Shown here: positions 1-8,136 of the stretch, piece by piece
How the letters are laid out: every line of letters begins with the position of its first letter
Position numbering within the stretch: position 1 is the stretch's first letter
NCBI GenBank assembly: GCA_015066015.1
Contig: SVPE01000015.1
Coordinates: forward strand, 1-45,711
Length of the DNA stretch: 45,711 bases
Direction of reading: 5' to 3'
Origin: Oscillospiraceae bacterium
GTDB taxonomy: Bacteria; Bacillota; Clostridia; Oscillospirales; Acutalibacteraceae
The notes under the pieces: model-generated
What the model was told of the DNA's origin: nothing
Databases searched by the model: none
Seen by the model: only the letters and a program-made list of their open reading frames with translations
Translations under genes and position numbers: made by a program

Positions 1-10
1 ACAAGAGAGA

Positions 11-37
11 ACCGGTTCAGACAGCTGAGCCGGTTTT
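11..37 (+). terminator. Intrinsic terminator of an upstream unit
   Basis: A 10-bp stem (11-20 with 25-34, one G-T pair) closes a 4-base ACAG loop and ends in TTTT. It lies just before the tRNA gene, so it probably ends transcription arriving from outside the window. The T-run is short. Confidence 0.6.
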
Positions 38-50
38 CACAATTGAATAA

Positions 51-126
51 TCCTCCTTAGCTCAGTCGGTAGAGCATGCGGCTGTTAACCGCAGGGTCGT
101 TGGTTCGAGTCCAACAGGGGGAGCCA
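51..126 (+). tRNA. tRNA-Asn (anticodon GTT), CCA encoded
   Basis: The 76-base sequence folds as a full cloverleaf. The 7-bp acceptor stem pairs 51-57 with 116-122, the discriminator is G123 and CCA is encoded at 124-126. The D-arm contains AGCTCAGTCGGTAGAGC. The anticodon loop CTGTTAA places GTT at 84-86, and the T-loop is TTCGAGT. It delivers asparagine to AAC and AAU codons. No promoter is visible inside the window, so it may belong to a longer tRNA transcript. Confidence 0.97.
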
Positions 127-158
127 AGAAAAAAGCACTTCATTTGAAGTGCTTTTTT
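127..158 (+). terminator. Intrinsic terminator of the tRNA-Asn gene
   Basis: An 8-bp stem (134-141 with 146-153), extended by an A-run pairing with a T-run, closes an ATTT loop and ends in T6. It starts directly after the CCA end, so the tRNA is the last gene of its transcript. Confidence 0.85.
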
Positions 159-160
159 CA

Positions 161-256
161 GTGATGTTTGCCTTCGACAAATGAAGTCGTTTCACTAATG
201 AGGATGCTGACACTAATGAAGTCGCTTCGCTAATTTTTTGGCAAACAGCACATCAT
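161..256. repeat. Short repeat element with imperfect terminal inverted repeats
   Basis: Two copies of a 19-base unit (181-199 and 216-234, 17 of 19 identical) each contain a small GAAG..CTTC-type dyad. The segment is bounded by short complementary ends (GATGT and TTTGCC at 163-172 against GGCAAA and ACATC at 240-254). This looks like a small non-coding repeat next to a tRNA gene. I cannot tell from one window whether it is dispersed through the genome. Confidence 0.4.
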
Positions 257-328
257 TGTGACCAACGGGAGTAACTTAATTATGCGAAGCATAACTTCAT
301 ACGAACGAAGCGAGTGCGTTATTTATCA

Positions 329-348
329 CCACTCATCGAGTGGTTTTT
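329..348 (+). terminator. Terminator-like hairpin in a gene-poor stretch
   Basis: A perfect 6-bp stem CCACTC/GAGTGG (329-334 with 338-343) with an ATC loop is followed by TTTTT. No gene clearly ends here. It may be a backup terminator or the end of an unrecognised short RNA between 160 and 330. Confidence 0.5.
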
Positions 349-390
349 CTTTTGGCTTTTATATTGAATTAGAGCAACAAGCTTGTGTAA

Positions 391-445
391 GTTAAGAGCG
401 CACCGGCTGTTAACCGGGACAAGTGCCGTCGTGTACGGTGGTAGG
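391..445 (+). other. tRNA-Asn-like remnant (anticodon stem-loop only)
   Basis: The 13-base string CGGCTGTTAACCG at 404-416 is identical to positions 79-91 of the real tRNA-Asn, including the 7-base loop and a closing stem. It is preceded by AGAGCG, as in a D-arm. No matching acceptor stem or T-loop follows, so it is not a functional tRNA. It may be a decayed copy, an attachment-site scar or chance. Apart from this and the repeat and hairpin to its left, positions 160-745 show no gene that I can support. Confidence 0.35.
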
Positions 446-747
446 TTTTTTTCTCGCTGTGGGGGGAAATGCAGGAATTGGGGGTTCGTCGAGTGATACA
501 GGCGGTGCTTGAGCAGGAAGAAACACGAGCGATATGAGTGCTCTAAGCGAGCTGCTCGATGCTTTTCGAGCGGAGTGTGTAACAAGGTTTCGGGGTACCG
601 CTCGAAATCTTTTATTTTGTTATTGAGTCGGTTTCTTGTGTTTCAGACCGATAATGTCGTTTGTTTGTGTTATCTCTGTGTAATGCAAGTTGATTTATAA
701 GTATCACTTGATATTGTTTCTTTATGATGATATGCAGTGATTTGCAT

Positions 748-776
748 TTGATGCATTACCACTTTTATGTTATAAT
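748..776 (+). promoter_or_regulatory. Sigma-A type promoter of the 797 gene
   Basis: A -35 TTGATG (748-753) and a perfect -10 TATAAT (771-776) are separated by 17 bases. Transcription would begin near 783, leaving a very short leader with AAGGCGG before the ATG at 797. Confidence 0.7.
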
Positions 777-796
777 ACGCCCAAGGCGGTGATTGT

Positions 797-1255
797 ATGG
801 ACAAGATCATTATTGAGAATATCAATCATTTATTTCGTAGTCAGATTATTGATACTTTATTGTACTTGCTGTTGATAATAGTTACTGTTTTAGTAGTAAT
901 TGCAGTAATTAAACTCAAATCTTTTAACTCAAAAGTAAAAGTGGTTGCATTATCTTTAATTTTGGCAGTTTGTTCTGTTGGAATGATTATCATACAAATT
1001 ATTTCTATTGCTCCTGTGTACAAAGATTATAAACAGCAGTCCTATATTGTTCTCGAAAATGCGACGATGATAGTTGCGGATAATTCTTCAGGAGGAATTG
1101 ATCCGACAAGTTCTGTTTTTGTTTCGGTAAATGGCAACGAACTTGAATTAAAAATGCGAACTGATTACAGCTTGGATAAGGATACCGAATATATCGGAAC
1201 TGTTGCATACTTAAAACATTCGCAGTATGTAATATGGTATTCGTTTAACAGATAG
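797..1255 (+). CDS. Small membrane protein with C-terminal extracytoplasmic domain, unknown function
   Basis: The 152-residue protein is not a family I recognise. Two hydrophobic segments are visible, about residues 19-40 and 50-72, separated by a short basic stretch (KLKSFNSKVK). A polar domain of about 80 residues follows. By the positive-inside rule the short loop is cytoplasmic and both ends lie outside. The start is supported by a good promoter about 20 bases upstream and AAGGCGG before the ATG. The gene is followed by a 135-base AT-rich gap and is probably transcribed alone. Base composition is AT-rich compared with the ribosomal genes. Confidence 0.7.
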   Translation: MDKIIIENINHLFRSQIIDTLLYLLLIIVTVLVVIAVIKLKSFNSKVKVVALSLILAVCSVGMIIIQIISIAPVYKDYKQQSYIVLENATMIVADNSSGGIDPTSSVFVSVNGNELELKMRTDYSLDKDTEYIGTVAYLKHSQYVIWYSFNR

Positions 1256-1390
1256 TTTATATAGAACATGTCATATAAATGATATATTAAAACTAAAGTA
1301 TTGTAATAATTTGTATAAATTTTTTATTCTTGCAATAATATTGCTTTTTTAATCGTGTTATTGTCGACTATGATGAAAGGAGGAACGGTC

Positions 1391-1876
1391 ATGACTGTTT
1401 TTATTAAGGGAAAGGACGCTTTCTCATTTGCTTTCAAGCAATTTTCCGACACCGTTTACCGTGTTGCCGTACATAACTCTGCAAACTTCTCCGATGCAGA
1501 GGATGTGACACAGGAGGTTTTTATCAAGCTTCTTGAAACAAACAAGGTATTCCGTGACGGTGAACACCTTAAAGCTTGGCTTATCAGGGTGACTATAAAT
1601 CTGTGCCGTGACAAAATAAAAAAATTAAGCCGTGAAACTCTTGTTGAACATTTTGCTTCCGATAAATCATACGAAGAAAAAAACGATATTTTAGAGGCTG
1701 TTAAAGTTTTACCTGAAAATTATCGAAATACAATTTATCTTCATTACTATGAAGGATATACCGCCAAGGAAATCGGAAAAATTCTTGATGCCAAAGAAAA
1801 CACGGTTTTGTCATGGCTCAGCCGAGGTCGTGATGCCTTGCGAAAAGAACTTGACGGAGGTTTTGACGATGAATAA
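1391..1876 (+). CDS. ECF-type RNA polymerase sigma factor
   Basis: This 161-residue protein should direct RNA polymerase to a small regulon. Region 2 is seen in the N-terminal half, with the typical DAEDVTQEVFIKLLE core of region 2.2. Region 4 lies at about residues 105-155, with a helix-turn-helix around GYTAKEIGKILDAKENTVLSWLSRGR. There is no extra C-terminal domain. An in-frame GTG lies upstream at 1355, but AAAGGAGG (1376-1383) stands at the right distance only from the ATG at 1391, so I use that start. The end overlaps the next gene by 8 bases (ATGAATAA), a sigma/regulator arrangement in which the downstream protein usually controls the sigma factor. Confidence 0.93.
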   Translation: MTVFIKGKDAFSFAFKQFSDTVYRVAVHNSANFSDAEDVTQEVFIKLLETNKVFRDGEHLKAWLIRVTINLCRDKIKKLSRETLVEHFASDKSYEEKNDILEAVKVLPENYRNTIYLHYYEGYTAKEIGKILDAKENTVLSWLSRGRDALRKELDGGFDDE

Positions 1877-2855
1877 AAAAGATTATATCAATGCAGTAGA
1901 TAAAATCACTGCACCTCAGGAGCTTCTTGACAGAATAGAAGCACGTGCTACACCTACAACGAAGAAAAGACCTGTATGGAAAACCGTTACAGCCGTTGCT
2001 GCTTGTTTTGTTGCAGTGGTAATTGCTTTTTCGGGAATAGCCGGAGGTAGGCTCAAAGCAGAAAACGGAAATATGATAGTCGAAGACAGCGTTAATGACG
2101 AGATGACTTATGATTCGGAACACAAAGGGAACAGCAGCAATCTGTCCGAAGAGCCTTCGTCCGATGTGAACTCCACGGTATCAAGCAACCGCAAAATTGT
2201 TAAGACTGCATCAATTAGTATAAAGACAAAGAGCTATGATGTTTTTATGACGGAGCTTGAGCAGAAGATTGTGCAGTATGGCGGATATATTGAGCAGAGC
2301 CAGGAATATAATTACGACAACGAATCAAACAGAAATGCAAATATGGACGTAAAAATTCCTGCCGACAAGCTGGAAGAGTTTATTGACGAGCTTGCACTAA
2401 TAGGAACAATAACTTCAAAAACAATTTCAAGCGATGACATAACGGATTCGTACATCGATGTTGAAAGCAGAATTAATGCACTTGAAACAGAGGAAGAAAC
2501 CCTGCTCGGGATTTTGAAAAAAGCGCAAAATCTTACGGTTGTAATTGAGCTTCAGGAAAGACTTTCAATAGTGAGAACAGAGCTTGAAAGCATGAAAGCA
2601 CAGAAGAAAAGCTATGACTCAATGGTTTCCTATTCGGGAGTGTCACTTGACATAAACGAGGTTGAAAGAGTTGTTGAGGTTGATAATACATTTTTTGGTG
2701 AGGTTAAAGAAAAGCTGATGAATAACCTTTATAATTTGGGCGATTTCTTCCGCGGGCTTGCCATAAACCTCATTGCAGCATTGCCGTATATCGCGATTAT
2801 CGGGGTGCTTGCAGCAGTTGTTATTATTATTGTAAAAAAAGCAAGAAAAAGATAA
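1869..2855 (+). CDS. DUF4349-domain membrane protein, probable regulator of the adjacent sigma factor
   Basis: The 328-residue protein begins with a roughly 35-residue cytoplasmic segment (MNKKDYINAVDKI...), then a membrane segment at about 38-58 (AVAACFVAVVIAFSGIAGG). A Ser/Asn-rich linker follows, then a DUF4349 domain (about 105-265) containing the IDVESRIN and LETEEETLL coiled-coil core, and a second membrane helix near the C-terminus followed by KKARKR. DUF4349 proteins often follow ECF sigma factors. The short N-terminal tail could act as an anti-sigma segment, but I see no zinc-binding HxxxCxxC anti-sigma motif, so the regulatory role is inferred from context. The start codon lies inside the sigma gene, implying translational coupling. 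Confidence 0.85.
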   Translation: MNKKDYINAVDKITAPQELLDRIEARATPTTKKRPVWKTVTAVAACFVAVVIAFSGIAGGRLKAENGNMIVEDSVNDEMTYDSEHKGNSSNLSEEPSSDVNSTVSSNRKIVKTASISIKTKSYDVFMTELEQKIVQYGGYIEQSQEYNYDNESNRNANMDVKIPADKLEEFIDELALIGTITSKTISSDDITDSYIDVESRINALETEEETLLGILKKAQNLTVVIELQERLSIVRTELESMKAQKKSYDSMVSYSGVSLDINEVERVVEVDNTFFGEVKEKLMNNLYNLGDFFRGLAINLIAALPYIAIIGVLAAVVIIIVKKARKR

Positions 2856-2886
2856 AATAATACTATTATTGCCGTCGGCTATATAC

Positions 2887-2920
2887 AAGAGGTGATACGG
2901 ATTTTCCGTGTTACCTCTTT
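2887..2920 (+). terminator. Intrinsic terminator of the sigma/DUF4349 unit
   Basis: A 13-bp stem including G-T pairs (2888-2900 with 2906-2918) closes a loop of T residues and is followed by TTT. It sits about 30 bases after the DUF4349 stop codon. Confidence 0.65.
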
Positions 2921-2945
2921 AACGCATCTTGTTTTATTATATAGG

Positions 2946-2970
2946 AAATTACTCGTATCGTGAGTAATTT
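2946..2970. promoter_or_regulatory. 9-bp inverted repeat, possible operator
   Basis: AAATTACTC (2946-2954) and GAGTAATTT (2962-2970) are perfect inverted copies around a 7-base spacer. No T-run follows, so it is less likely to be a terminator. It lies about 110 bases upstream of the promoter proposed for the oxidoreductase pair. A regulator-binding role is only a guess. Confidence 0.3.
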
Positions 2971-3054
2971 GCATATAACAAGAAACAAATTATTCCACCA
3001 AGATTGGGGGATAGGGGTTGATATGTTAAAAATATTTTCTTATACAAGATACTA

Positions 3055-3084
3055 TTGCTTTTTGCTTAATTTGAGTGATATAAT
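3055..3084 (+). promoter_or_regulatory. Promoter of the CrtI-like/ferredoxin reductase pair
   Basis: TTGCTT (3055-3060), an 18-base spacer and TATAAT (3079-3084). The implied transcript starts near 3091 and leaves a leader of about 78 bases before the start codon at 3169. The -10 is perfect and the -35 is weak. Confidence 0.5.
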
Positions 3085-3168
3085 TATATCTGCAAACGGA
3101 AATTTCTGAAGAATTTTTTGAATGTTAATTTTATTATATCTGAATGTTATTATGAAAGAAGTGTAGAG

Positions 3169-4713
3169 ATGATAAAAAACTACGATGCAGTTGTTATCGG
3201 TGCAGGTAATGGCGGACTTGTGGCGTCGGCGCGTCTTGCTAAAGAGGGGAAAAAGACGTTGCTTATTGAACGTCACAATTTACCCGGTGGCTTTGCCACG
3301 AGCTTTGTAAGAGGCAGATTTGAATTTGAAGCATCGCTTCACGAACTTTGCGGTATCGGTTCCATTACGGGAAAATCACCGTTACTTAAAATATTTCAAG
3401 AGGTTGGTGCAGCAGATAAAATAGAATGGGTTTCACTTGATGAAGCGTTCAGGTTGATTACTTTGGATGAAAACGATAAGTGCGACTATTCAATGCCTTT
3501 GGGCAAGGATGCTTTTATAACCAAGCTTGAGGAATATGACCCGGGTTCTGCAACTGTAGTTACAAAGATTTTTGAGCTTATCGAGAGCATTGAAAAAACC
3601 CTGGACTTTGTAAGCACTATTGAAGATTTCAGACTTTCAATGATAAAAGAAATTTTTTCTCAGCATACAGATTTTCTCAAAGTAGCAAATTATTCTGTTG
3701 ATGAGGTTCTCAAATCATTCGGCGCAAGTCAAAAAACAAGAGACATACTCAACGGATATTGGTGCTACCTTGGTCAACCGACGGATGAACTTAATGCTAT
3801 TCACTATTTTACAATGCTTCATTCATATATCATTGATGGTGCTGTTATCCCTAAGGGCAGAAGTCATCAGGTGAGCACGGCTTTGCTTGAAGCATTCACC
3901 GAAAACGGTGGTGAGGCTTGGTTTAACACAAGCGTTGAAAAAATAATCATAACAAACGGTGCAGCAACAGGTGTTGTGCTTGATGACGGCACGCAAATAA
4001 ATGCTGAGGCGGTTATTTGCAATGCTTCACCGTATAACGCATATACAAAACTTATAGATGAAAAAGATGTCCCTGTGAAGCTTAAAAAAGAAGTTAATGC
4101 TAAAACCTTGGGAGCAAAAGGCTTTGCGGTATTTCTGGGGCTTAACCGTTCTGCAGAAGAGTTGGGACTTAATAACCACACTTATTTTATTTATCCTACT
4201 AACGATAACAGAAAGTGCTATGAATTAAGCAAAAATATTGAGACAAATGATGTTCAGGCAACAGTCTGTCTTAACAGGGCTTTTGATGATTGTTCACCTG
4301 AGGGAACAAGTATTCTTTATATGACTTCTATTTTTGCAGGAGATGAGTGGAGCAAGGTTTCCGTTAAGGATTACCATAAAACAAAGCTTTTCTTTGCAGA
4401 AAAAATGATAAATAATTTTGAAAAAGCAACGGGTATTGCAATCAAGGATTATATTGAGGAAATTGAAATTGCAACACCGATGACCTATGCACGTTATACT
4501 GATGCTCCTGCAGGAACTATTTACGGATATGAAGCGAGCAAGGAAGACGGTATCGTTAAAAGAATTGTGTTTGATATGATAGATAAAGGCATACCGGGAC
4601 TTTACTTTGCCGGTGGCTATACGACAAGGCATATGGGCTATTCACCCAGCTATACGTCCGGTATGATGGCGGCAGATGCTGCGATACTCGGTATGGAAAA
4701 GGGGGTAAAGTAA
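3169..4713 (+). CDS. CrtI/phytoene-desaturase-like FAD oxidoreductase
   Basis: The 514-residue flavoprotein has a dinucleotide-binding fold at the N-terminus (GAGNGG at residues 11-16, then LLIERHNLPGG). The C-terminal FAD motif of the CrtI/amine-oxidase superfamily is also visible (PGLYFAGGYTTRHMGYSPS followed by a GMMAADAA helix). Such enzymes oxidise, reduce or isomerise isoprenoid and related double bonds. Nothing here identifies the substrate, and no carotenoid genes (crtE, crtB) are in the window, so a carotenoid role should not be assumed. An in-frame extension reaches 3118, but the ATG at 3169 puts the Rossmann motif at the usual distance. The stop TAA directly abuts the ATG of the reductase gene, suggesting the two work together. 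Confidence 0.85.
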   Translation: MIKNYDAVVIGAGNGGLVASARLAKEGKKTLLIERHNLPGGFATSFVRGRFEFEASLHELCGIGSITGKSPLLKIFQEVGAADKIEWVSLDEAFRLITLDENDKCDYSMPLGKDAFITKLEEYDPGSATVVTKIFELIESIEKTLDFVSTIEDFRLSMIKEIFSQHTDFLKVANYSVDEVLKSFGASQKTRDILNGYWCYLGQPTDELNAIHYFTMLHSYIIDGAVIPKGRSHQVSTALLEAFTENGGEAWFNTSVEKIIITNGAATGVVLDDGTQINAEAVICNASPYNAYTKLIDEKDVPVKLKKEVNAKTLGAKGFAVFLGLNRSAEELGLNNHTYFIYPTNDNRKCYELSKNIETNDVQATVCLNRAFDDCSPEGTSILYMTSIFAGDEWSKVSVKDYHKTKLFFAEKMINNFEKATGIAIKDYIEEIEIATPMTYARYTDAPAGTIYGYEASKEDGIVKRIVFDMIDKGIPGLYFAGGYTTRHMGYSPSYTSGMMAADAAILGMEKGVK

Positions 4714-5886
4714 ATGAGCAAGAAAAAGTTTTCCGTGAACGGCAGTTTCAAGGATAGCTTGAATACATTAAAGTTTTTAACAGAGAGAAAGAAGTTTATA
4801 AGCGATGCTGAGCCAACCTTACCGACTCCTACCGATGATTTTGGTGTAAACAGGGTTGCTAAAAGCATTCACCCCAAAGAGCAGAGACTTGTTATCAGCA
4901 GAATTGAAGAGCATGCGGGCATTGCAAAAAGTTATTATTTTAAAAGTAAAACAGCACCGCTTGCATATTTTAAAGCAGGTCAGTACCTTACCTTTAAGTT
5001 CGAGATAGGTAATGCTGTTGTTACGCGTTCATATTCAATAGCTTCTTCGCCTGCAAGTGCATTGAGTGGTGAATATCAAATTACAGTCAAACGTATTAAC
5101 GACGGCTTCGTTTCCGATTATATCCTTGATAATTGGACTTCAGGAGATGAAGTTATTGCCTATGCACCGGAGGGAAATCTGACATGCTGCCCGTTAAGAG
5201 ATGCCGAAAATATAGTTGCTGTTGCAGGCGGCAGCGGTATCACACCTTTCCTGTCACTTGCGAGGGCAATAGACCAAGGTGATGAGGATTGTAATCTTAC
5301 TTTGTTGTACGGCTGCAAAACTTCAGATGAAATCCTTTTTAAAACAGAGCTTGATTTACTTTCCGAGAAGAACGAGAAAATCAATGTGATTTATGTGCTG
5401 AGCAATAGTAATGAAGAGGGTTACGAAAAGGGTTTTGTGGGTGCGGATATTATAAAGAAATATGCGCCCGAAGGAAACTACAGCATTTTTGTTTGCGGTC
5501 CCGGAGGTTTATATAAATATCTTGAATCAGAGATTCCTGAACTGAAAAAAGAAAAGAAATATATACGCTTTGAGGTTTTTTCTTCAGGTAAGAAAGCGGA
5601 AGAAAAACCAAGGGACTTCAGCATCACGGTCATTAACCGTGGAAATGAATCTGTAATTAAAGCAAGCAGCAATGAAACGGTGCTTTGTGCATTGGAACGT
5701 GCAGGGATAGAGGTTCCTGCAAGATGTCACACGGGCGAATGCGGTTTTTGCAGGAGTAAGCTCATCTGCGGTAAGGTTTATATACCCGAGGGTGAGGACA
5801 AGCGTCGTATTGCGGATATGCAGTTTAATTTTATACACCCTTGCTGTTGCTACCCCGAAAGCGACCTTGTGATAAGAATTAATTAG
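4714..5886 (+). CDS. Ferredoxin-NAD(P)H reductase with fused C-terminal 2Fe-2S domain
   Basis: The 390-residue protein should move electrons between NAD(P)H, flavin and a 2Fe-2S cluster. After about 55 residues of unassigned N-terminus comes an FAD-binding barrel with RSYSIAS at 105-111. An NAD(P) domain follows, with AGGSGITPF at 171-179 and FVCGPGGLYKYL at 259-270. A plant-type ferredoxin domain from about 302 has C338, C343 and C346 and a fourth ligand among C377-C379. This order (reductase first, ferredoxin last) resembles the reductases of Rieske oxygenases and the vanillate/phthalate reductase class. No oxygenase is present here, so the likely partner is the CrtI-like enzyme encoded immediately upstream with zero spacing. 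A purple-iron or other acceptor cannot be excluded. Confidence 0.88.
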   Translation: MSKKKFSVNGSFKDSLNTLKFLTERKKFISDAEPTLPTPTDDFGVNRVAKSIHPKEQRLVISRIEEHAGIAKSYYFKSKTAPLAYFKAGQYLTFKFEIGNAVVTRSYSIASSPASALSGEYQITVKRINDGFVSDYILDNWTSGDEVIAYAPEGNLTCCPLRDAENIVAVAGGSGITPFLSLARAIDQGDEDCNLTLLYGCKTSDEILFKTELDLLSEKNEKINVIYVLSNSNEEGYEKGFVGADIIKKYAPEGNYSIFVCGPGGLYKYLESEIPELKKEKKYIRFEVFSSGKKAEEKPRDFSITVINRGNESVIKASSNETVLCALERAGIEVPARCHTGECGFCRSKLICGKVYIPEGEDKRRIADMQFNFIHPCCCYPESDLVIRIN

Positions 5887-5972
5887 TGAATTATAATTCA
5901 CATTGGCGAAATGAGAGGTCGCACATCAGATAAACAATGTATGAGATTTAATTTTTAAGAGGTATAGTTTTT

Positions 5973-6965
5973 ATGGCAATATTTCAATCAATAATATCGA
6001 ATTTTACGGCTTTTATAATGGCAATCATTCTGACGGTTTTCCCTTATGCGGGCTTTGAACGTCCTGTAATAAATAATGCAAAGGATAACTGTAATCTTAC
6101 GGTAGAACTCATTTCAGATGTTCACATTGAGAAATACGATCCTTTCCGCAAAACTTTTCTGAGCGTTGGTCTTGATAATCTCAGAAAAGCTGAAGCTGAT
6201 GTTGATGCCGTTGTTGTTGCGGGCGACCTTACTAATTATGCTGATGAATACTCACTTGCAAAGTATTATGAAATTCTGAAAAAGCACAGTCCTGCACCGG
6301 TTATTTCTGCGGCAGGAAATCATGATATCGGCCATGTGGGAGACAGAGATGTTACAGATATCACGAGAGAAGAGGCGAAAGCTAATTTTATAAAGTATAA
6401 TAATGAGCATCTTGGAATAGATGCAAAGGATAATTATTACACTTATCATATTAACGGTTACAAGTTCATCGTTCTCGGTGATGAGGTTATAGACGGCGGT
6501 CATTGGGATGCTATGGATATGTCTGACGAGCAGCTTGAATTTTTGGACAAAGAGCTTGCTTCGGCTAACGGTGAACCTGTTTTTGTAGTTTGTCATTGGC
6601 CTGTTGACGGTATGAACGGTCAGGAACTTATATATCCGGATAGTGGCATCGAGCTTGAAAATAATGATGTAAAAACGATTATGGAAAAATATAATAATGT
6701 TTTCTATATCAGCGGTCACATCCACGGCGGTATTAAAAGCAACGCGGCAGCGGAGTTCTGTCAGATGTCAAATGTTGAACAAGTAAACGGAGTGACATAC
6801 GTTTCACTTCCGACGTTCGGGATTATAAACAGCTTCGGATATCCTTGGTCAGCAACGGGAATACAGATGGAAGTTTATGATGATCAAGTGATTTTCAGAC
6901 CGCGTAATTTCCTTACCAATGCCTGGTTTACAAATTCGGTTTTTACAATCGATATAAACAATTAA
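5973..6965 (+). CDS. Membrane-anchored calcineurin-like metallophosphoesterase
   Basis: The 330-residue protein starts with a hydrophobic segment (about residues 5-25) that is likely a signal anchor, followed by an extracytoplasmic catalytic domain. All metal-binding motifs of the family are visible: DVH at 49-51, GDL at 84-86, GNHD at 115-118, CHWPVDG and SGHIHGG. It should hydrolyse a phosphomonoester or phosphodiester, but the substrate is unknown. It lies 86 bases after the reductase gene with no terminator between, so co-transcription is possible. AGAGG stands about ten bases upstream of the ATG. Confidence 0.9.
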   Translation: MAIFQSIISNFTAFIMAIILTVFPYAGFERPVINNAKDNCNLTVELISDVHIEKYDPFRKTFLSVGLDNLRKAEADVDAVVVAGDLTNYADEYSLAKYYEILKKHSPAPVISAAGNHDIGHVGDRDVTDITREEAKANFIKYNNEHLGIDAKDNYYTYHINGYKFIVLGDEVIDGGHWDAMDMSDEQLEFLDKELASANGEPVFVVCHWPVDGMNGQELIYPDSGIELENNDVKTIMEKYNNVFYISGHIHGGIKSNAAAEFCQMSNVEQVNGVTYVSLPTFGIINSFGYPWSATGIQMEVYDDQVIFRPRNFLTNAWFTNSVFTIDINN

Positions 6966-7054
6966 TTATTTATTTTGTTGAGTTATTTTGTCTGCCCGAA
7001 GATGCAGCATTTACAGAATTCGATGAAATATTCTGTCCTTAAAAGACAAAGAAA

Positions 7055-7103
7055 AAAGCCTTTCCGATTGACTTGATGTCATCATCGGAAAGGTCTTATT
7101 TTT
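7055..7103. terminator. Bidirectional terminator between convergent genes
   Basis: A 10-bp stem CCTTTCCGAT/ATCGGAAAGG (7059-7068 with 7084-7093) has an A-run on its left and a T-run on its right. It can therefore end both the metallophosphoesterase transcript and the substrate-binding-protein transcript from the other strand. The right flank reaches into the stop codon of the leftward gene. Confidence 0.8.
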
Positions 7104-8130
7104 ATCTGTAAAAGAAATCAGATTCCGGCGGGTAGCCGTTATAGAGATTGAATTTTGTTATAAGGTCGGATGTATCAGAGAACAGAAATCTGTTGTTGTA
7201 AGTTATAACTGACGAATCAACAAATACAAGCTTTGAATTCTGAATCATTTTCATTGCTAAATCAGAACTTGCAACAAGCTGATACAGTTCAGCAAGCTTA
7301 GCTGCAGAATGTGTGTTGTAATTTGAATAAACGATAGAAGTCTTGCAACGTGTCATAAATGTTTCTACAGCACGGGGATTGTCGTTAAGATATTTATCTG
7401 TTATGACCACACAATCCTGAACCATATTAACGGCTTTTAAGTCTTCTTCGTAATCGTTTTCAGGTTCAAAACAAACCTTGAAATCCGGATATTTATCCAT
7501 AACCATTGTTGCTAAGGGTTCTGAAACAACACAATAGTTAACTCTATCTGAATCAATAAGCTTAAGAAGATGGTTATAATCATTTGCATATTTAAAGTTC
7601 GGTGTGAACGATTTATCCTTGTAGTGAAGGTGCTGAACGTGGATCAGATAAAAAAGTGAAGCGGTTTCAAGAGTGTGTTTTCCGGGAGTATAAATTGATT
7701 GATTTTTGAAATCTCTGACGGATTTTACATCATTCTTTGTTGAAAGCATTTTGACCGTCATATAAGATGCGGAATAGAGCATCTTGACAGGTGTTTTACC
7801 TGAGTTGTAATATCTGATTGCGGTAATAAGAGGAAGTGTTGCTGCATCAATTTTACCTTCATCAAGAAGCTTGATTATTTCTTTTTCGTTATTCGCAACA
7901 TTGATATTATAGTTTGTTTCATTTTCCTGAGCGTTTTTCATAAGCTCCAGAAGTCCCAAAGATGCTGCATTGTTTTTAAGAACAGCAAGATTCAATGACG
8001 GTTCGGGAGCTTTTGTGACTTCCTCCTCCGATACCATGGTTGCCGATCCGTTATTAAAGAAAGAACAACCGCAACAAGAGAGTATAAGTGTCAGAACAAG
8101 AAAAAACGAAAAAAAAGATTTTAGTTTCAT
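7102..8130 (-). CDS. Orphan ABC-type substrate-binding lipoprotein (NMT1/SsuA-like)
   Basis: The 342-residue product has a lipoprotein signal (basic MKLK, a hydrophobic run, then a cysteine cluster LSCCGC around residues 18-22). The body has the pattern of class II binding proteins of the NMT1/SsuA group: a mobile-domain start (LNLAVLKNNAASLGLLELM), internal AATLPLITAI and YCVVSEPLATMVM segments, and a C-terminal helix-rich part. These proteins bind thiamine precursors, sulfonates, nitrate or similar small molecules, and the ligand here is unknown. No permease or ATPase gene is adjacent. The open frame extends upstream to 8205, but the start at 8130 follows GGAAAGG and gives a clean signal peptide. 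A structured leader precedes it. Confidence 0.75.
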   Translation of the reverse strand: MKLKSFFSFFLVLTLILSCCGCSFFNNGSATMVSEEEVTKAPEPSLNLAVLKNNAASLGLLELMKNAQENETNYNINVANNEKEIIKLLDEGKIDAATLPLITAIRYYNSGKTPVKMLYSASYMTVKMLSTKNDVKSVRDFKNQSIYTPGKHTLETASLFYLIHVQHLHYKDKSFTPNFKYANDYNHLLKLIDSDRVNYCVVSEPLATMVMDKYPDFKVCFEPENDYEEDLKAVNMVQDCVVITDKYLNDNPRAVETFMTRCKTSIVYSNYNTHSAAKLAELYQLVASSDLAMKMIQNSKLVFVDSSVITYNNRFLFSDTSDLITKFNLYNGYPPESDFFYR

Positions 8131-8136
8131 TGATAG

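Noticed and set aside
509..700. 63-codon open frame after the tRNA region
   Set aside because: No ribosome site, odd composition (Cys/Arg-rich start, no recognisable domain), and it lies in a gene-poor stretch with repeats.
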